A stretch of 64,000 nucleotides of DNA from an uncultured Alphaproteobacteria bacterium (GTDB lineage Bacteria > Pseudomonadota > Alphaproteobacteria > HIMB59): the NCBI GenBank assembly GCA_902524245.1, contig CABZCN010000001.1, forward strand, positions 372,001-436,000, read 5' to 3'. The position numbers and the translations under genes were made by a program. Below, one piece after another: positions 31,284-41,372 of the stretch (its first letter is position 1; each line of letters opens with the position of its first letter). A model generated the notes under the pieces. It was given only the letters and a program-made list of their open reading frames with translations, had not been told where the DNA came from and ran no database searches.

Positions 31284-32493
31284 TAAAAGAGTTGTCGTTA
31301 CTGGATACGGTATTGTTTCTTGTATAGGAAATAATAAAAAAGAAGTTTTACAGAGCTTAAGAGGTGTGAAATCTGGGATTAGTCATTGCAAGGAATATGA
31401 AGAACTTGGAATGAGAAGTCATGTTCATGGAAAACCTAAAATAAATATTGAAGAAAATGTAGATCGAAAAATTTTGCGTTTTATGGGGGAAGGCGCAGCA
31501 TACAATTATATTGCAATGAAAGAGGCAATTGAACATTCAGGTCTTGATGAGGAACTTATATCTAATGTTAATACCGGGTTAGTGATGGGGTCAGGTGGGC
31601 CTTCAACATATCAACTACAACAAGCATTTGATATAGCGAGAGAAAAAGGTGTTAAAAAAATTGGACCTTATATGGTTACTAGAACAATGGCATCAGGAAA
31701 TTCTGCTACTTTAGCAACTCCTTTTAAAATTAAAGGTGTAAATTACTCCATTAGTTCAGCTTGCTCGACAAGTTTGCACTGCATTGGCAATGCTTATGAT
31801 CTCATTAGACATGGGCAACAAGAGATTGTATTTGCCGGAGGTGGTGAAGAAACACATTGGACAATGTCAATTTTATTTGATGCTATGGGTGCTTTATCAA
31901 GTAAATATAATGAAACACCTGAGGTTGCTTCTCGAGCTTACGACTCCTCAAGAGATGGGTTTGTCATTGGGGGAGGTGCAGGTGTTTTAGTAGTTGAGAG
32001 CCTTGATAGTGCAAAAGCAAGAGGGGCCAATATTGTTGCAGAAATTCAAGGTTTCGGTCAGACTTCAGATGGATATGACATGGTTCAACCCTCTGGAGAA
32101 GGGGCAGTAAGGTGTATGCAGATGGCAACACAGGGTAGACCTGTTGATTATATCAACGCTCATGGAACATCAACACCTGTAGGAGACATGATTGAGTTAC
32201 AAGGTATTAAAGAGGTTTTTGGAGATAGCATTCCTCCAACCAGCTCTACAAAATCGCTAACAGGTCATTCATTAGGAGCAACTGGTGTGCAAGAGGCCGT
32301 TTACTCTCTTTTAATGATGGAAAATGATTTTATGGTTGAGTCGGCCAATATTACAAACTTAGATGAAAAGGCTGAAGGAATGAACATTCTCTTAGAGAAT
32401 AAAAATGATATCAAAATCAATTCTATACTTTCAAATAGTTTTGGTTTTGGCGGAACGAATGCATCTATCTATCTAACTAGCTTTAATGAGTAA
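31276..32493 (+). CDS. fabB: 3-oxoacyl-ACP synthase I
   Basis: Condensing enzyme of 405 aa that elongates unsaturated acyl-ACPs made by FabA. Catalytic triad: Cys in [12 protein letters not shown], His in [11 protein letters not shown], His in [12 protein letters not shown]. The C-terminal [11 protein letters not shown] is present. It overlaps fabA (8 nt) and fabI (8 nt), so the three are translated as one unit. Confidence 0.96.
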   Translation: MSNKRVVVTGYGIVSCIGNNKKEVLQSLRGVKSGISHCKEYEELGMRSHVHGKPKINIEENVDRKILRFMGEGAAYNYIAMKEAIEHSGLDEELISNVNTGLVMGSGGPSTYQLQQAFDIAREKGVKKIGPYMVTRTMASGNSATLATPFKIKGVNYSISSACSTSLHCIGNAYDLIRHGQQEIVFAGGGEETHWTMSILFDAMGALSSKYNETPEVASRAYDSSRDGFVIGGGAGVLVVESLDSAKARGANIVAEIQGFGQTSDGYDMVQPSGEGAVRCMQMATQGRPVDYINAHGTSTPVGDMIELQGIKEVFGDSIPPTSSTKSLTGHSLGATGVQEAVYSLLMMENDFMVESANITNLDEKAEGMNILLENKNDIKINSILSNSFGFGGTNASIYLTSFNE

Positions 32494-33262
32494 AATTTTA
32501 GAGGGCAAAAAAGGATTGGTTGTTGGTATAGCCAATGATCATTCTATTGCGTGGGGCATTGCAAAGTCCTTGAGTGATGAAGGTGCAAGTATGTATTTAA
32601 CCTATCAGAATGACTCAATAAAAAAAAGAGTTGAGCCCCTATCTGAAAAAATTAACTGCTTAGGAATTATGCCTTGTGATGTATCTGACACATCTTCTCT
32701 TGAAAATGTTTGTAATGGAATTGAGGGTAACATTGATTTTTTTGTACATGCCGTTGCCTATTCAGATAAAAATGAGCTATCAGGTAAATATTTAAATACC
32801 ACAAGAGAAAATTTTCTTAAAACACTTCATATTTCTGCATACTCTTTAACTGAAATGGTGAGGATGCTTTCGCCAAAAATGAATGATGGTGCATCAATCA
32901 TGGCCCTTACTTATTATGGGTCCACAAGATATATGCAAAGTTATAATGTAATGGGTGTTGCAAAGGCTGCATTGGAAACCTCTATAAAGTATCTTGCTGT
33001 TGATATGGGTGATAGAGGTATTAGGGTTAATGCAATTTCAGCTGGCCCGATGAGAACTTTAGCAGGTGCCGTTATAAACAAATCAAGAAAGATTTATAAT
33101 TATACTATTGAAAATTCTCCTATAAAAAAACCATTGTTATTGGAAGATATTGGTAAGTCATCTGTTTACTTAATGAGCGATCTTTCTAAAGGCGTTACAG
33201 GTGAAATTCTTTATGTAGATAATGGCTATAACAATGTAGGAATGAGCATTCAAGATTTGTAG
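32486..33262 (+). CDS. fabI: Enoyl-ACP reductase (NADH)
   Basis: Short-chain dehydrogenase-type reductase of 258 aa that completes each elongation cycle and is the target of triclosan in the family. Cofactor motif [18 protein letters not shown]; active site Tyr-(6)-Lys in [13 protein letters not shown], preceded by [24 protein letters not shown] is typical of FabI. It completes the fabA-fabB-fabI operon. Confidence 0.95.
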   Translation: MSKILEGKKGLVVGIANDHSIAWGIAKSLSDEGASMYLTYQNDSIKKRVEPLSEKINCLGIMPCDVSDTSSLENVCNGIEGNIDFFVHAVAYSDKNELSGKYLNTTRENFLKTLHISAYSLTEMVRMLSPKMNDGASIMALTYYGSTRYMQSYNVMGVAKAALETSIKYLAVDMGDRGIRVNAISAGPMRTLAGAVINKSRKIYNYTIENSPIKKPLLLEDIGKSSVYLMSDLSKGVTGEILYVDNGYNNVGMSIQDL

Positions 33263-33290
33263 AAATAAAAAAAGTATATAAAATGACTCA

Positions 33291-33650
33291 ATGAAGAAAA
33301 CCTTTTTAGTTCCTGTAATATTTTTATTTTTGTTTTTAAGTAAATTTGCTTTTGCTTTTCACGATGTTGAAGTTGCAAATGAAGATGTAGCAGCTTTAGG
33401 TGGTTTGTGGACTCAAATATATGTGTATGAAGAGTATTGTGCCGATAATCAATACTACGAGGTAATATTAGACAGATTGCCGAACAGTCCTAGATTTGAC
33501 AGATATTCTTCTGAATTAGAGCACTTAACAAACGATCAAGAACTTGCTTGGGAGAGAGGTGGGTTAGGAGCATCAGCTGTAATATCTGCTGGTGAAACTG
33601 ACTGTGATACGATGGCTACAGTCATTTGGGAGTGGTTTGGAGAAAACTAA
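33291..33650 (+). CDS. Small secreted protein of unknown function
   Basis: 119 aa, not recognised. A clear signal peptide (MKKTFLVPVIFLFLFLSKFAFA, cleavage near residue 22) is followed by a mature part of about 97 acidic residues rich in Tyr, Trp and Glu. It has exactly two cysteines (YCADNQ and TDCDTM), which could form one disulfide in the periplasm. It follows fabI by 28 nt on the same strand and ends before a bidirectional terminator. Its role is unknown; the location next to fatty-acid genes is no proof of a lipid function. Confidence 0.7.
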   Translation: MKKTFLVPVIFLFLFLSKFAFAFHDVEVANEDVAALGGLWTQIYVYEEYCADNQYYEVILDRLPNSPRFDRYSSELEHLTNDQELAWERGGLGASAVISAGETDCDTMATVIWEWFGEN

Positions 33651-33662
33651 TATCTAATCTTA

Positions 33663-33711
33663 GAAAAAGTAGCACAAATTTTTCTAAAATCTGCGCTACT
33701 GATTATTTTTT
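33663..33711. terminator. Bidirectional terminator between the small secreted gene and pnp
   Basis: Arms AGTAGC (33668-33673) and GCTACT (33695-33700), plus two further pairs after a mismatch. A T-run follows on the plus strand (33704-33710) and an A-run precedes (33664-33668), serving both converging transcripts. Confidence 0.65.
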
Positions 33712-35773
33712 AGACTTCTTTCATGCTGAGCTTTACTTTACCCGCACGATCTACGTCGAGCACTTTAACTTGAACTTCTTGTCCTTCAGATAAAACATCG
33801 GAGACATTCTCGACTCTTTTTTGTGAAATTTGTGAGACATGGAGTAATCCGTCTCTTGCACCCATAAAGTTTACAAAAGCTCCAAACTCAACAATTTTTA
33901 CAACTTTACCTGTGTAGACTTTTCCAATTTCAGGTTCTGCTACAATGTCTTCCACCATTTGTTTAGCTTTATTAATTGACTCTTCATTGCTGGATGCAAT
34001 TTTTACAATTCCATCATCATTGACTTCTAGTTTTGCTCCAGAAACTTCGACTATGTTTTTAATTACTTTGCCGCCTGAGCCAATAACATCTTTTATTTTA
34101 GCTTTATCAATAGTGATTGAGATTACTTGAGGAGCATGCTTAGAAAATTTTGTTCGAGCTTCTGGTAAGGCATCTGACATGACACCAATAATGTGTTTTC
34201 TTCCACCTGATGCTTGATTTAAAGCAATTTCCATAATTTCTTTAGTAATACTGGTAATCTTTATATCCATTTGAAGAGAAGTAATACCATCCATAGTACC
34301 AGCAACTTTGAAGTCCATATCACCTAAGTGATCTTCATCACCTAAGATATCGCTAAGCACTACAAAGTCCTCGCCTTCTTTGATTAGACCCATCGCTATG
34401 CCACCAATATGTTTTTTAATTGGCACACCCGCTGCCATCAAAGCAAGGGATGAGCCACATACTGTAGCCATAGAACTAGAACCATTGGATTCAGTTATCT
34501 CAGATACTAATCTTAGTGTGTATGGAAAATCCTCTTTTTTTGGTAACATTGGATGAACTGCACGCCATGCTAGTTTTCCATGACCAATTTCTCTTCTACC
34601 AGTTGCTCCTACTCTTCCTACTTCTCCTACAGAGTAAGGAGGAAAATTATAATGCAACATAAAATGTTGTTTATGCATAGGATCAAGAGAGTCAATCATT
34701 TGCTCATCATCGCCCGTTCCTAATGTGGTAACAACTAATGCTTGAGTTTCTCCACGAGTAAAGAGACTTGAACCATGAGCTCGAGGAAGAATGTCTAATT
34801 CACATGTAATTTGTCTTACTTCATCTAATTTTCTTCCATCAATACGGCTTTTATTTTTGATTATATCGCCTCGAACTACGTCTTTTTCTATATCTTTAAT
34901 AATTGTTGTAGCGGCTAAAATCTGATCATCTTCAACATTATCGATAATAGAAGATCTGATCTCTGTTAGTTTTTGACTTCGCTCTTGTTTATCAACTAAA
35001 CCGTATGCTTCACGAATAGGATCTGAAATTTTACTTTCAATGTCTTTTTGTAAACCTTCATAAAAATCAGGTAAGCTTGGGACTTCAAAAGTCTTAATTT
35101 CTGTTTTACTTGCAAAGCTTTGAACTTCTTTAATAAATGTCTGATAAAAATCATGTCCAAACATTACTGCCTCTAGCATGGTGTTCTCAGAGAGTTCTTG
35201 GGCTTCAGACTCAACCATTAGGACACCCTCTTCTGTTCCAGCTACAACAAGATCTAGTTCAGAGTTTTCCATATCCTGGATAGATGGATTTGCAACAAGC
35301 TTTCCATCTATATATCCAACTCTAGCGGAACCCAACGTACCTGCCACAGGAAGACCTGAAATCGCTAATGCTGCGCCGGTTGCATACATTGCAATAATAT
35401 CAGGATCAACAACGCTATCGTAAGATAGGACAGTTAATGTTACTTGAGTTTCATTTTTAAAGTTTTTGTGAAATAGAGGCCTAATAGGTCTATCAATCAA
35501 ACGACTTGTTAATGTTTCTCTTTCAGTCGGTCTAGCCTCTCTTTTAAAAAAACCTCCCGGTATTTTACCTGAGGCATAATATTTTTCCTGATAGTTAACT
35601 GTTAATGGGAAAAAATCAATATCAGGTTTTTGTGTTTTTGCTGCACAAATGTTAGCCATAACCATTGTTTCACCACAGGTTACAACCACAGATGCATCTG
35701 CTTGTTTTGCTATTCGATTTGTTTCTACTGTAATTTGTTGGTTACCCAACTCAAATTTATGTTCTATTTTCAT
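33710..35773 (-). CDS. pnp: Polyribonucleotide nucleotidyltransferase
   Basis: Phosphorolytic 3'-5' exoribonuclease and degradosome component, 687 aa. Two RNase PH cores (TCGETMVMANICAA; FTRGETQALVVTTLGTGDDEQ), a KH domain (KIKDVIGSGGKVIKNIVE) and a C-terminal S1 domain (GKVVKIVEFGAFVNFMGARDGLLHVSQIS). Slightly short at the C-terminus, ending KLSMKEV just after S1. It is downstream of rpsO, the classic rpsO-pnp pair. It yields nucleoside diphosphates using phosphate, of note in a phosphate-stressed organism. Confidence 0.97.
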   Translation of the reverse strand: MKIEHKFELGNQQITVETNRIAKQADASVVVTCGETMVMANICAAKTQKPDIDFFPLTVNYQEKYYASGKIPGGFFKREARPTERETLTSRLIDRPIRPLFHKNFKNETQVTLTVLSYDSVVDPDIIAMYATGAALAISGLPVAGTLGSARVGYIDGKLVANPSIQDMENSELDLVVAGTEEGVLMVESEAQELSENTMLEAVMFGHDFYQTFIKEVQSFASKTEIKTFEVPSLPDFYEGLQKDIESKISDPIREAYGLVDKQERSQKLTEIRSSIIDNVEDDQILAATTIIKDIEKDVVRGDIIKNKSRIDGRKLDEVRQITCELDILPRAHGSSLFTRGETQALVVTTLGTGDDEQMIDSLDPMHKQHFMLHYNFPPYSVGEVGRVGATGRREIGHGKLAWRAVHPMLPKKEDFPYTLRLVSEITESNGSSSMATVCGSSLALMAAGVPIKKHIGGIAMGLIKEGEDFVVLSDILGDEDHLGDMDFKVAGTMDGITSLQMDIKITSITKEIMEIALNQASGGRKHIIGVMSDALPEARTKFSKHAPQVISITIDKAKIKDVIGSGGKVIKNIVEVSGAKLEVNDDGIVKIASSNEESINKAKQMVEDIVAEPEIGKVYTGKVVKIVEFGAFVNFMGARDGLLHVSQISQKRVENVSDVLSEGQEVQVKVLDVDRAGKVKLSMKEV

Positions 35774-35789
35774 CTTCCTCTTTCTTTAT

Positions 35790-35819
35790 AGCTAATTAAA
35801 AATTATTTTTTTCTTAGCT
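35790..35819 (-). other. Inverted repeat spanning the rpsO stop codon
   Basis: AGCTAA / TTAGCT arms (35790-35795 and 35814-35819) around an A/T-rich loop that includes the rpsO stop. It could form an mRNA hairpin between rpsO and pnp, where other bacteria have an RNase III processing site. Weak evidence: only 6 bp in AT-rich DNA. Confidence 0.25.
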
Positions 35820-36057
35820 TTAGTTTATCTGCTACTTCTGTGTACTTTCCTACATTCCTCTTCTTTAAATACGCCATCAATCTATTTCTTTTACCAACCA
35901 TCATCAGCAGACCTCTTCGAGAATGAAAATCTTTCTTATGGATTTTGATATGTTCTGTTAACAGATTAATTTTTTTTGTGAGAAAAAAAATTTGGGACTC
36001 TGGCGAACCAGTGTCATTATCAGCACGAGCTATATCGTTTATTTGTATTTCCGACAT
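35803..36057 (-). CDS. rpsO: Small ribosomal subunit protein uS15
   Basis: 84 aa from the chosen start (MSEIQINDI). The 16S rRNA-binding pattern is clear: [25 protein letters not shown] and [26 protein letters not shown]. The track start at 36084 adds 9 residues; the ATG at 36057 is preceded by AAAGGAG at good distance and fits the family. Upstream neighbour truB, downstream pnp, as usual. Confidence 0.95.
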   Translation of the reverse strand: MSEIQINDIARADNDTGSPESQIFFLTKKINLLTEHIKIHKKDFHSRRGLLMMVGKRNRLMAYLKKRNVGKYTEVADKLKLRKK

Positions 36058-36105
36058 CAATACTCCTTTCAAAGTAAACATCATCTGACCAGGATGTCGC
36101 CCAGT

Positions 36106-36804
36106 TCAAATGGTAATCAGATTGGTATGTAAATCATTTATACTTGAGAAATCAAGGATTTTTTCATAAGGAATAGCTTGATTTATAACAAAAGTCCCTA
36201 TTTTCAATCTTTTAATCATACTTGCATAAGCTATATCACCTAGGGAATTTGCAAATTCTTCTGCGAATGCCCTCACATAAAATCCTGAATGGCAATTCAA
36301 CTCAACTCTCATTTTTGAGCTATTAGAAGATAGAATTTTTAAACTTTGAACTGATACTTTTTTATAACGATCTTCTATAGCTTTATTATCTCTAGCGAGT
36401 TCATAAAAATTTTTACCATTTAATTTATGCGCAGAAAAGTCTGGTATTTTTTGTTGATATGTTCCTATGAACTTTTTTAAATGTGAAACTCTTTCATTTA
36501 TATTATGCGAGGACGACTCCATTTTAAGGAATCTACCCTCTGAGTCTAAAGTATTTGTTGAAGCACCAAATCGTATCTCAACCTCATAACTTTTTTTTTC
36601 TTGATGTATATTTGGTATTTTCTTCGTAGCTTTATTAATACCTACTAATAATAAACCAGAAGCTAAAGGGTCCAGAGTTCCAGCAAAGCCAATTTTTTTA
36701 AACGAATAACGAAATTTTAATTTTCTAATAACTCCAAATGACTCTATACCCTGTGGTTTATTTATTAATAACCATCCATCACTGTGAAAGTTTTCTTTTA
36801 CCAA
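36106..36804 (-). CDS. truB: tRNA pseudouridine-55 synthase
   Basis: Makes pseudouridine 55 in the T loop of tRNAs. 232 aa, on the short side for the family, with little C-terminal extension. Catalytic Asp in GFAGTLDPLASGLLLVG; YEVEIRFGASTNTLDSEGR and SGFYVRAFAEEFA are further TruB motifs. It lies 3 nt after rbfA. Confidence 0.93.
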   Translation of the reverse strand: MVKENFHSDGWLLINKPQGIESFGVIRKLKFRYSFKKIGFAGTLDPLASGLLLVGINKATKKIPNIHQEKKSYEVEIRFGASTNTLDSEGRFLKMESSSHNINERVSHLKKFIGTYQQKIPDFSAHKLNGKNFYELARDNKAIEDRYKKVSVQSLKILSSNSSKMRVELNCHSGFYVRAFAEEFANSLGDIAYASMIKRLKIGTFVINQAIPYEKILDFSSINDLHTNLITI

Positions 36805-36807
36805 GAT

Positions 36808-37152
36808 CTATAATTTATCTAGAAGTGATTGTACTTTTAAAGACTCTTGAAAAGATTCATCAAAAATTAAAGATATTTTTGGAGTATATTTACTTGTAAG
36901 AGTTCTTGCGATTAAACTTTGTATTTCTCTCAGATAAAGTTTATTAAATTCTTTAAAATCCTCCTCTGAAATATTATGAATAAGATAAATTTTTGCAAAT
37001 CTTAGATCTTTGCTTACTCTAACTTCAGTTATTTCGAAACGAACAGTTGGAAATTTTAAAAGATAATCTTTTTGAGTTACGAGATATTCAGAGACAAGCC
37101 TTTTAATTGAAAGTTCAACTTTTTTGGTTCGAAAACTTGGCTTATTGTCCAC
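36808..37152 (-). CDS. rbfA: 30S ribosome-binding factor A
   Basis: Small KH-like maturation factor of the 30S subunit, 114 aa. Recognised by the fold order and motifs ITEVRVSKDLRFAKIYL and YTPKISLIFDESF, and by its place between infB and truB (gaps of 1 and 3 nt). The sequence is diverged, as is common for RbfA. Confidence 0.88.
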   Translation of the reverse strand: MDNKPSFRTKKVELSIKRLVSEYLVTQKDYLLKFPTVRFEITEVRVSKDLRFAKIYLIHNISEEDFKEFNKLYLREIQSLIARTLTSKYTPKISLIFDESFQESLKVQSLLDKL

Positions 37153-37153
37153 A

Positions 37154-39166
37154 CTATAATTCTTTTTGAACTTCCTTAGTTACATAAAATTCAATTTCAT
37201 CTTTTTCCAAAATATCTGAATAATCTTTGAATGAAATACCACACTCATAATTTTCTCTAACCTCTTTGACATCATCTTTAAAACGCTTAAGGGTTCCAAC
37301 TTCTCCTTCGTGTATGATTTTACCTTCTCTAACAAGCCTGATTTTAGCAGAATTTTGGACTATACCGTCAGTAACAAAGCAGCCTGCAATTGTACCAAAC
37401 TTTGAGGATTTGAAAGTATCACGAACCTCGGCATGACCAATAATTTCCTCTTTAGTGTCTGGGGTGAGAAGACCAGAGAGCATTTTTTTCATATCATCAA
37501 TTAATTCATAAATAATTGAATAATATCGTATATCTACTTTATCACGTTTTGCGATTGTTCGGGCTTGTGGGATAGCTCTGATATTAAAACCAATTACTAA
37601 CCCTTGTGCAGAACTCGCTAAACTCACATCACTTTCATTAATTGCACCAATAGCGTTATGGACGACATTTATTTTAACTTCTTCATTACCGACTTTTTCT
37701 AGTGAGGAAACTATTGCTTCAAGAGATCCTTGAACATCTGCTTTGACAATGATTGGAAGTTTTTTCATATCTCCCTTTGATACATTAGCCATCATTTCTT
37801 CCAGTGATGATTTTTTAACTGCTTCTGTATTTTCTAATTTTTTTTGTTCTTTTACTTTTTCTGTAATATCTTTTGCGATATCCTCATTTGGCATAACATA
37901 AACTGTATCACCTGCTTGTGGCACTGAGTCAAAACCTAATACTTCAATCGGCATTCCAGGACTAGCTGATTTAATCCTACTACCATTTTCATCAAGTAAA
38001 GCTCTAACTCTTCCATAAGATGAACCACATGTAAAATGATCACCCTCTTTAAAAGTTCCATTTTTTACTATCACAGTTGCAACAGGTCCTTTTCCCGTTT
38101 CAATTTTGGACTCAACTACAATTGCCTCAGCGAGTTTGTTATGTTCGACGTTAAGATCTAGAATTTCTACTTGTAATAAAATGTTATCTAATAGTTTTTC
38201 TAGATTTGTTTTTTTAATTGCAGATATTTCAGTTTCTAATACATCTCCGCTGTAACTTTCTACAACTACCTCGTGAGTTAACAAATCATTTCTAACAATA
38301 CTTGGGTCAACATCTGGTAAGTCCATTTTATTAATTGCGAGAACAATAGGAACTTTTGCTGCTTTAGCATGTGAAATCGCTTCAATTGTTTGAGGTTTGA
38401 CACTATCGTTAGCAGCAACTACTAATACAACAAGATCTGTTAAATTGGCTCCCCTAGAGCGAATATTTGAGAAGGCTGCGTGACCAGGTGTATCCAAAAA
38501 AGTAATAGGATTGTTTTTATGTTGAATTTGATACGCACCAATATGTTGAGTAATTCCACCAGACTCTTTTGAAGTTACATTTGTATTTCTTAGTGCATCC
38601 AATAAAGAAGTTTTACCGTGATCAACATGGCCCATTACAGTTACAATTGGAGGCCTAGGTGAAATTTTGGATATTTTTGTTTTTTGGTGATTTGCGATTT
38701 CATCTTTTAAACTGATCGCCTCTTCTCTTTTCGGTGTATGTCCTAATTCTGTAACTATAAGCTCAGCTGTATCTCCATCTATATATTGATTAGCAGTAGC
38801 CATAATTCCACTTTTCATAAGAGCTTTTACAACATCACCTGTTTTTTCGGACATTCTACTTGCTAATTCCTGCACAGAAATTTTTACAGGGATGTCAACT
38901 TCACGAACAATTTTTTGAGAGCTAGTTAAATTTGGTTTAAATTTTGTTTTTTGTTTTTCTCTATTTCTTTTTGTTTTTGCAAGACTAGGCATTTTTTCGT
39001 AGTCTGGTTCTTCATCTAAAAGATTATTAACTGAAATGGAAGACAGTTTTTTTTGAAATGCTGTTGTATTGAGAGTTAATTTTTTTCTAGGAGGAGTGGA
39101 AGTTGTAGAGGTAGGCGTAGAAGGCTTAGCTGAAGATGTATTTGTGTTCTTTGTCTCTTTTGTCAT
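37154..39166 (-). CDS. infB: Translation initiation factor IF-2
   Basis: GTPase that delivers initiator tRNA, 670 aa. The N-terminal region is short (Thr/Ser/Lys-rich, about 95 aa), in line with genome streamlining. G domain: VTVMGHVDHGKTSLLDALR, FLDTPGHAAFSNIRSRG and AINKMDLPD. Domains II-IV follow with VIGFNIRAIPQA and the C-terminal VREGKIIHEGEVGTLKRFKDDV. It follows nusA by 6 nt with no ylxR gene between. Confidence 0.96.
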   Translation of the reverse strand: MTKETKNTNTSSAKPSTPTSTTSTPPRKKLTLNTTAFQKKLSSISVNNLLDEEPDYEKMPSLAKTKRNREKQKTKFKPNLTSSQKIVREVDIPVKISVQELASRMSEKTGDVVKALMKSGIMATANQYIDGDTAELIVTELGHTPKREEAISLKDEIANHQKTKISKISPRPPIVTVMGHVDHGKTSLLDALRNTNVTSKESGGITQHIGAYQIQHKNNPITFLDTPGHAAFSNIRSRGANLTDLVVLVVAANDSVKPQTIEAISHAKAAKVPIVLAINKMDLPDVDPSIVRNDLLTHEVVVESYSGDVLETEISAIKKTNLEKLLDNILLQVEILDLNVEHNKLAEAIVVESKIETGKGPVATVIVKNGTFKEGDHFTCGSSYGRVRALLDENGSRIKSASPGMPIEVLGFDSVPQAGDTVYVMPNEDIAKDITEKVKEQKKLENTEAVKKSSLEEMMANVSKGDMKKLPIIVKADVQGSLEAIVSSLEKVGNEEVKINVVHNAIGAINESDVSLASSAQGLVIGFNIRAIPQARTIAKRDKVDIRYYSIIYELIDDMKKMLSGLLTPDTKEEIIGHAEVRDTFKSSKFGTIAGCFVTDGIVQNSAKIRLVREGKIIHEGEVGTLKRFKDDVKEVRENYECGISFKDYSDILEKDEIEFYVTKEVQKEL

Positions 39167-39172
39167 TCAAAA

Positions 39173-40675
39173 TTAGCTATTAAGATAAATCTCCCTAGCA
39201 TCCATTATAATTTTTTCTGCAGCAGATTTTTCAACTCTTTTTTGTAGTATGCCGTCTCTGCCCACTAATTCATCAGTAGCTAAATCTGCGAGGTCTTGAC
39301 GTGAAAAGATATTGTTCTCAATCAATGTAGCTAAAATTTTATTGTCAAACTCTGAAATTCCTTTTACATAATCATCTAGTTTTGAAGATTGAATTAATTT
39401 CTCAAGTTCTGCCTTCTCGTTTTCCATATACTGCGTAGCACGAGCATATATCTCAGCAGCAAGCTCATTATCAAATCCTTCAATTTTTTCTATATCTTGG
39501 ATTGAAGCATTAGCGATTTTTTCAATACTTGTATATCCCTCGACCGCTAATAATTGTGCAATCATATCTTCTAGATCAAGTTTTTCAGCGAAAAGAGATG
39601 TGATTTTTTTAAATTCCTCTTGTCTTCTTTCTGCATCTTCTTTTTCAGTTAGTATGTCAATTTCAAGATTGGTAAGTATTGAGGCTAATTTTACATTTTG
39701 ACCTCTTCTACCAATAGCAATACTTAACTGATCCTCAGGTAAGACTATCTCTACTCTATTTGAGTCTTCAAATTCATTAACCTTTGCAACTTGTGCGGGC
39801 GCAATGGCATTTTGAACATACATCGACTTTAGCTCTGACCAATTTACGATATCAATTTTTTCACCTTGTAATTCATTAACAATAGCCTGAACTCTAGATC
39901 CTCTCATACCTACGCATGCCCCAACTGGATCGATAGACTTATCGTTTGCACGAACTGTAATCTTTCCTCTACTACCAGGGTCTCTTGCAACAGATAAAAT
40001 TTCTATTTGACCCTCATATATTTCAGGTACTTCCTGTTCAAATAATTTTGCCATAAACTGAGGGTGAGTTCTTGAAAGAAAAATTTGATGTCCTTTGGCC
40101 TCTTCTTTTATATCAAAAAAGTAAGCTCTAATACGATCACCATTTTTAAAATTCTCTCTTGGAATGAGTTCATCTTTTCTTAAAAATCCCTCAGCTTTAC
40201 CAAGATCAACAATAATATTTCCAAACTCAATTCTTTTTACAATACCCGACAAAACTTCTCCGACACGATCTTTAAAATCATTAAACTGTCTTCTTTTTTC
40301 AGCTTCTCTTACTCTGGAGTAAATAACTTGCCTTGCCATATTGGCTGTAACTCTTCCGAAGTTTACAGATGGTAAAGGAATTGTTATTTGTTTTCCAATT
40401 TCAGTGTCAGCGTCATATTTTTTAGCATGGTCTAATAAAATTTGATTAGCCTGCAAAACAGGATCAATTTTTTCAACTACATCTTTAATATGAGATAGAC
40501 TTATATTTCCTGTCATACGGTCAATAGATGCTTTAATGTTATTGTCCATTCCGTATTTTGATTTTCCAATAATTTCAAAAGACTCCTCAAGAGCCTCCAT
40601 TACTATATCCATTTCGATGCCCTTCTCTTGTGAGACGACTTCGGCAACTTTTAATATTTCTGTGTTATTTAGCAT
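39173..40675 (-). CDS. nusA: Transcription termination/antitermination protein NusA
   Basis: RNA polymerase-binding elongation factor of 500 aa. N-terminal domain (KVAEVVSQEKGIEMDIVMEALEES), S1 domain (GEVLSGIVKRIEFGNIIVDLGKAEGFL), two KH domains (GACVGMRGSRVQAIVNEL; LSIAIGRRGQNVKLAS), then C-terminal helix-hairpin-helix repeats that can bind the polymerase alpha subunit. rimP normally precedes it but is absent here; instead a terminator and trmB lie upstream, so nusA needs its own promoter or read-through. Confidence 0.95.
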   Translation of the reverse strand: MLNNTEILKVAEVVSQEKGIEMDIVMEALEESFEIIGKSKYGMDNNIKASIDRMTGNISLSHIKDVVEKIDPVLQANQILLDHAKKYDADTEIGKQITIPLPSVNFGRVTANMARQVIYSRVREAEKRRQFNDFKDRVGEVLSGIVKRIEFGNIIVDLGKAEGFLRKDELIPRENFKNGDRIRAYFFDIKEEAKGHQIFLSRTHPQFMAKLFEQEVPEIYEGQIEILSVARDPGSRGKITVRANDKSIDPVGACVGMRGSRVQAIVNELQGEKIDIVNWSELKSMYVQNAIAPAQVAKVNEFEDSNRVEIVLPEDQLSIAIGRRGQNVKLASILTNLEIDILTEKEDAERRQEEFKKITSLFAEKLDLEDMIAQLLAVEGYTSIEKIANASIQDIEKIEGFDNELAAEIYARATQYMENEKAELEKLIQSSKLDDYVKGISEFDNKILATLIENNIFSRQDLADLATDELVGRDGILQKRVEKSAAEKIIMDAREIYLNS

Positions 40676-40689
40676 TATCTTTTCTAGTT

Positions 40690-40714
40690 AAAAAAAAAGG
40701 CGGGATAACCCACC
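40690..40714 (-). terminator. Intrinsic terminator after trmB, before nusA
   Basis: Read on the minus strand: stem GGTGGG TTAT CCCGCC (one G-T pair) followed by nine T residues. It lies in the 52-bp gap between the trmB stop and the nusA start. It could also act as an attenuator for the nusA operon. Confidence 0.75.
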
Positions 40715-40727
40715 TCCTCATCGTTGG

Positions 40728-41372
40728 TTAATAATTTTTAAGAACGCTAAAATAGAATAATTTATGATTTTTGTCTAAGGCTTTTTTCTCAAATTTAGTG
40801 TGTAAAGCGTTGGAATCACTATATTTCCAACATTTAGGGCTAATATCTGGCATGGTGTATTTGAACTTTTTCATCAAAGCTAAAGCTTCAATAAAATAGT
40901 CACCATGATCAGTTGCAAAACGAACAAATCCATTTTTTTTTAGTTTTTTAGTGAGATCTTTTACAAGGAGTTGGTTAACAGTTCTTCTTTTTTTATGCTT
41001 ATTTTTGGGCCACGGATCTGGAAAGTATATTCTTATTTCCTGAAGATAATTGTTTGGTATGAATGGTAAAAGATCTTGAATGTTTAAATGGAATACTTGA
41101 AGGTTTTTCAAATTATCATTAACAGAGTTTCTGATAGCTCTTAGAACTCCATCAGCAAAAATATCACAACCAATAAAGTTTATTTTTGAATATAGTTTTG
41201 CATCTTCACTAATTTTTTCTCCATCACCAATTCCAATTTCTAAAATTCTTGGTGTTTTGATTTTATTAAATAACCTTTTGTTTGGTTCTTTAAGAAATTT
41301 CGAGTATTGCTCGAGTCTTACAAATGACTTTCCTTTTTTTCTACCAAAGTATTTATTTTTTGATTCGAACAT
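40728..41372 (-). CDS. trmB: tRNA (guanine-N7-)-methyltransferase
   Basis: SAM-dependent enzyme methylating G46 of tRNAs, 214 aa. SAM site ILEIGIGDGEKI; family hallmark IRIYFPDPWPKNKHKKRRTVNQLLV; C-terminal Thr-X-Phe-Glu type end LHTKFEKKAL. Its start overlaps the end of lnt by 20 nt. A terminator follows. Confidence 0.94.
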   Translation of the reverse strand: MFESKNKYFGRKKGKSFVRLEQYSKFLKEPNKRLFNKIKTPRILEIGIGDGEKISEDAKLYSKINFIGCDIFADGVLRAIRNSVNDNLKNLQVFHLNIQDLLPFIPNNYLQEIRIYFPDPWPKNKHKKRRTVNQLLVKDLTKKLKKNGFVRFATDHGDYFIEALALMKKFKYTMPDISPKCWKYSDSNALHTKFEKKALDKNHKLFYFSVLKNY

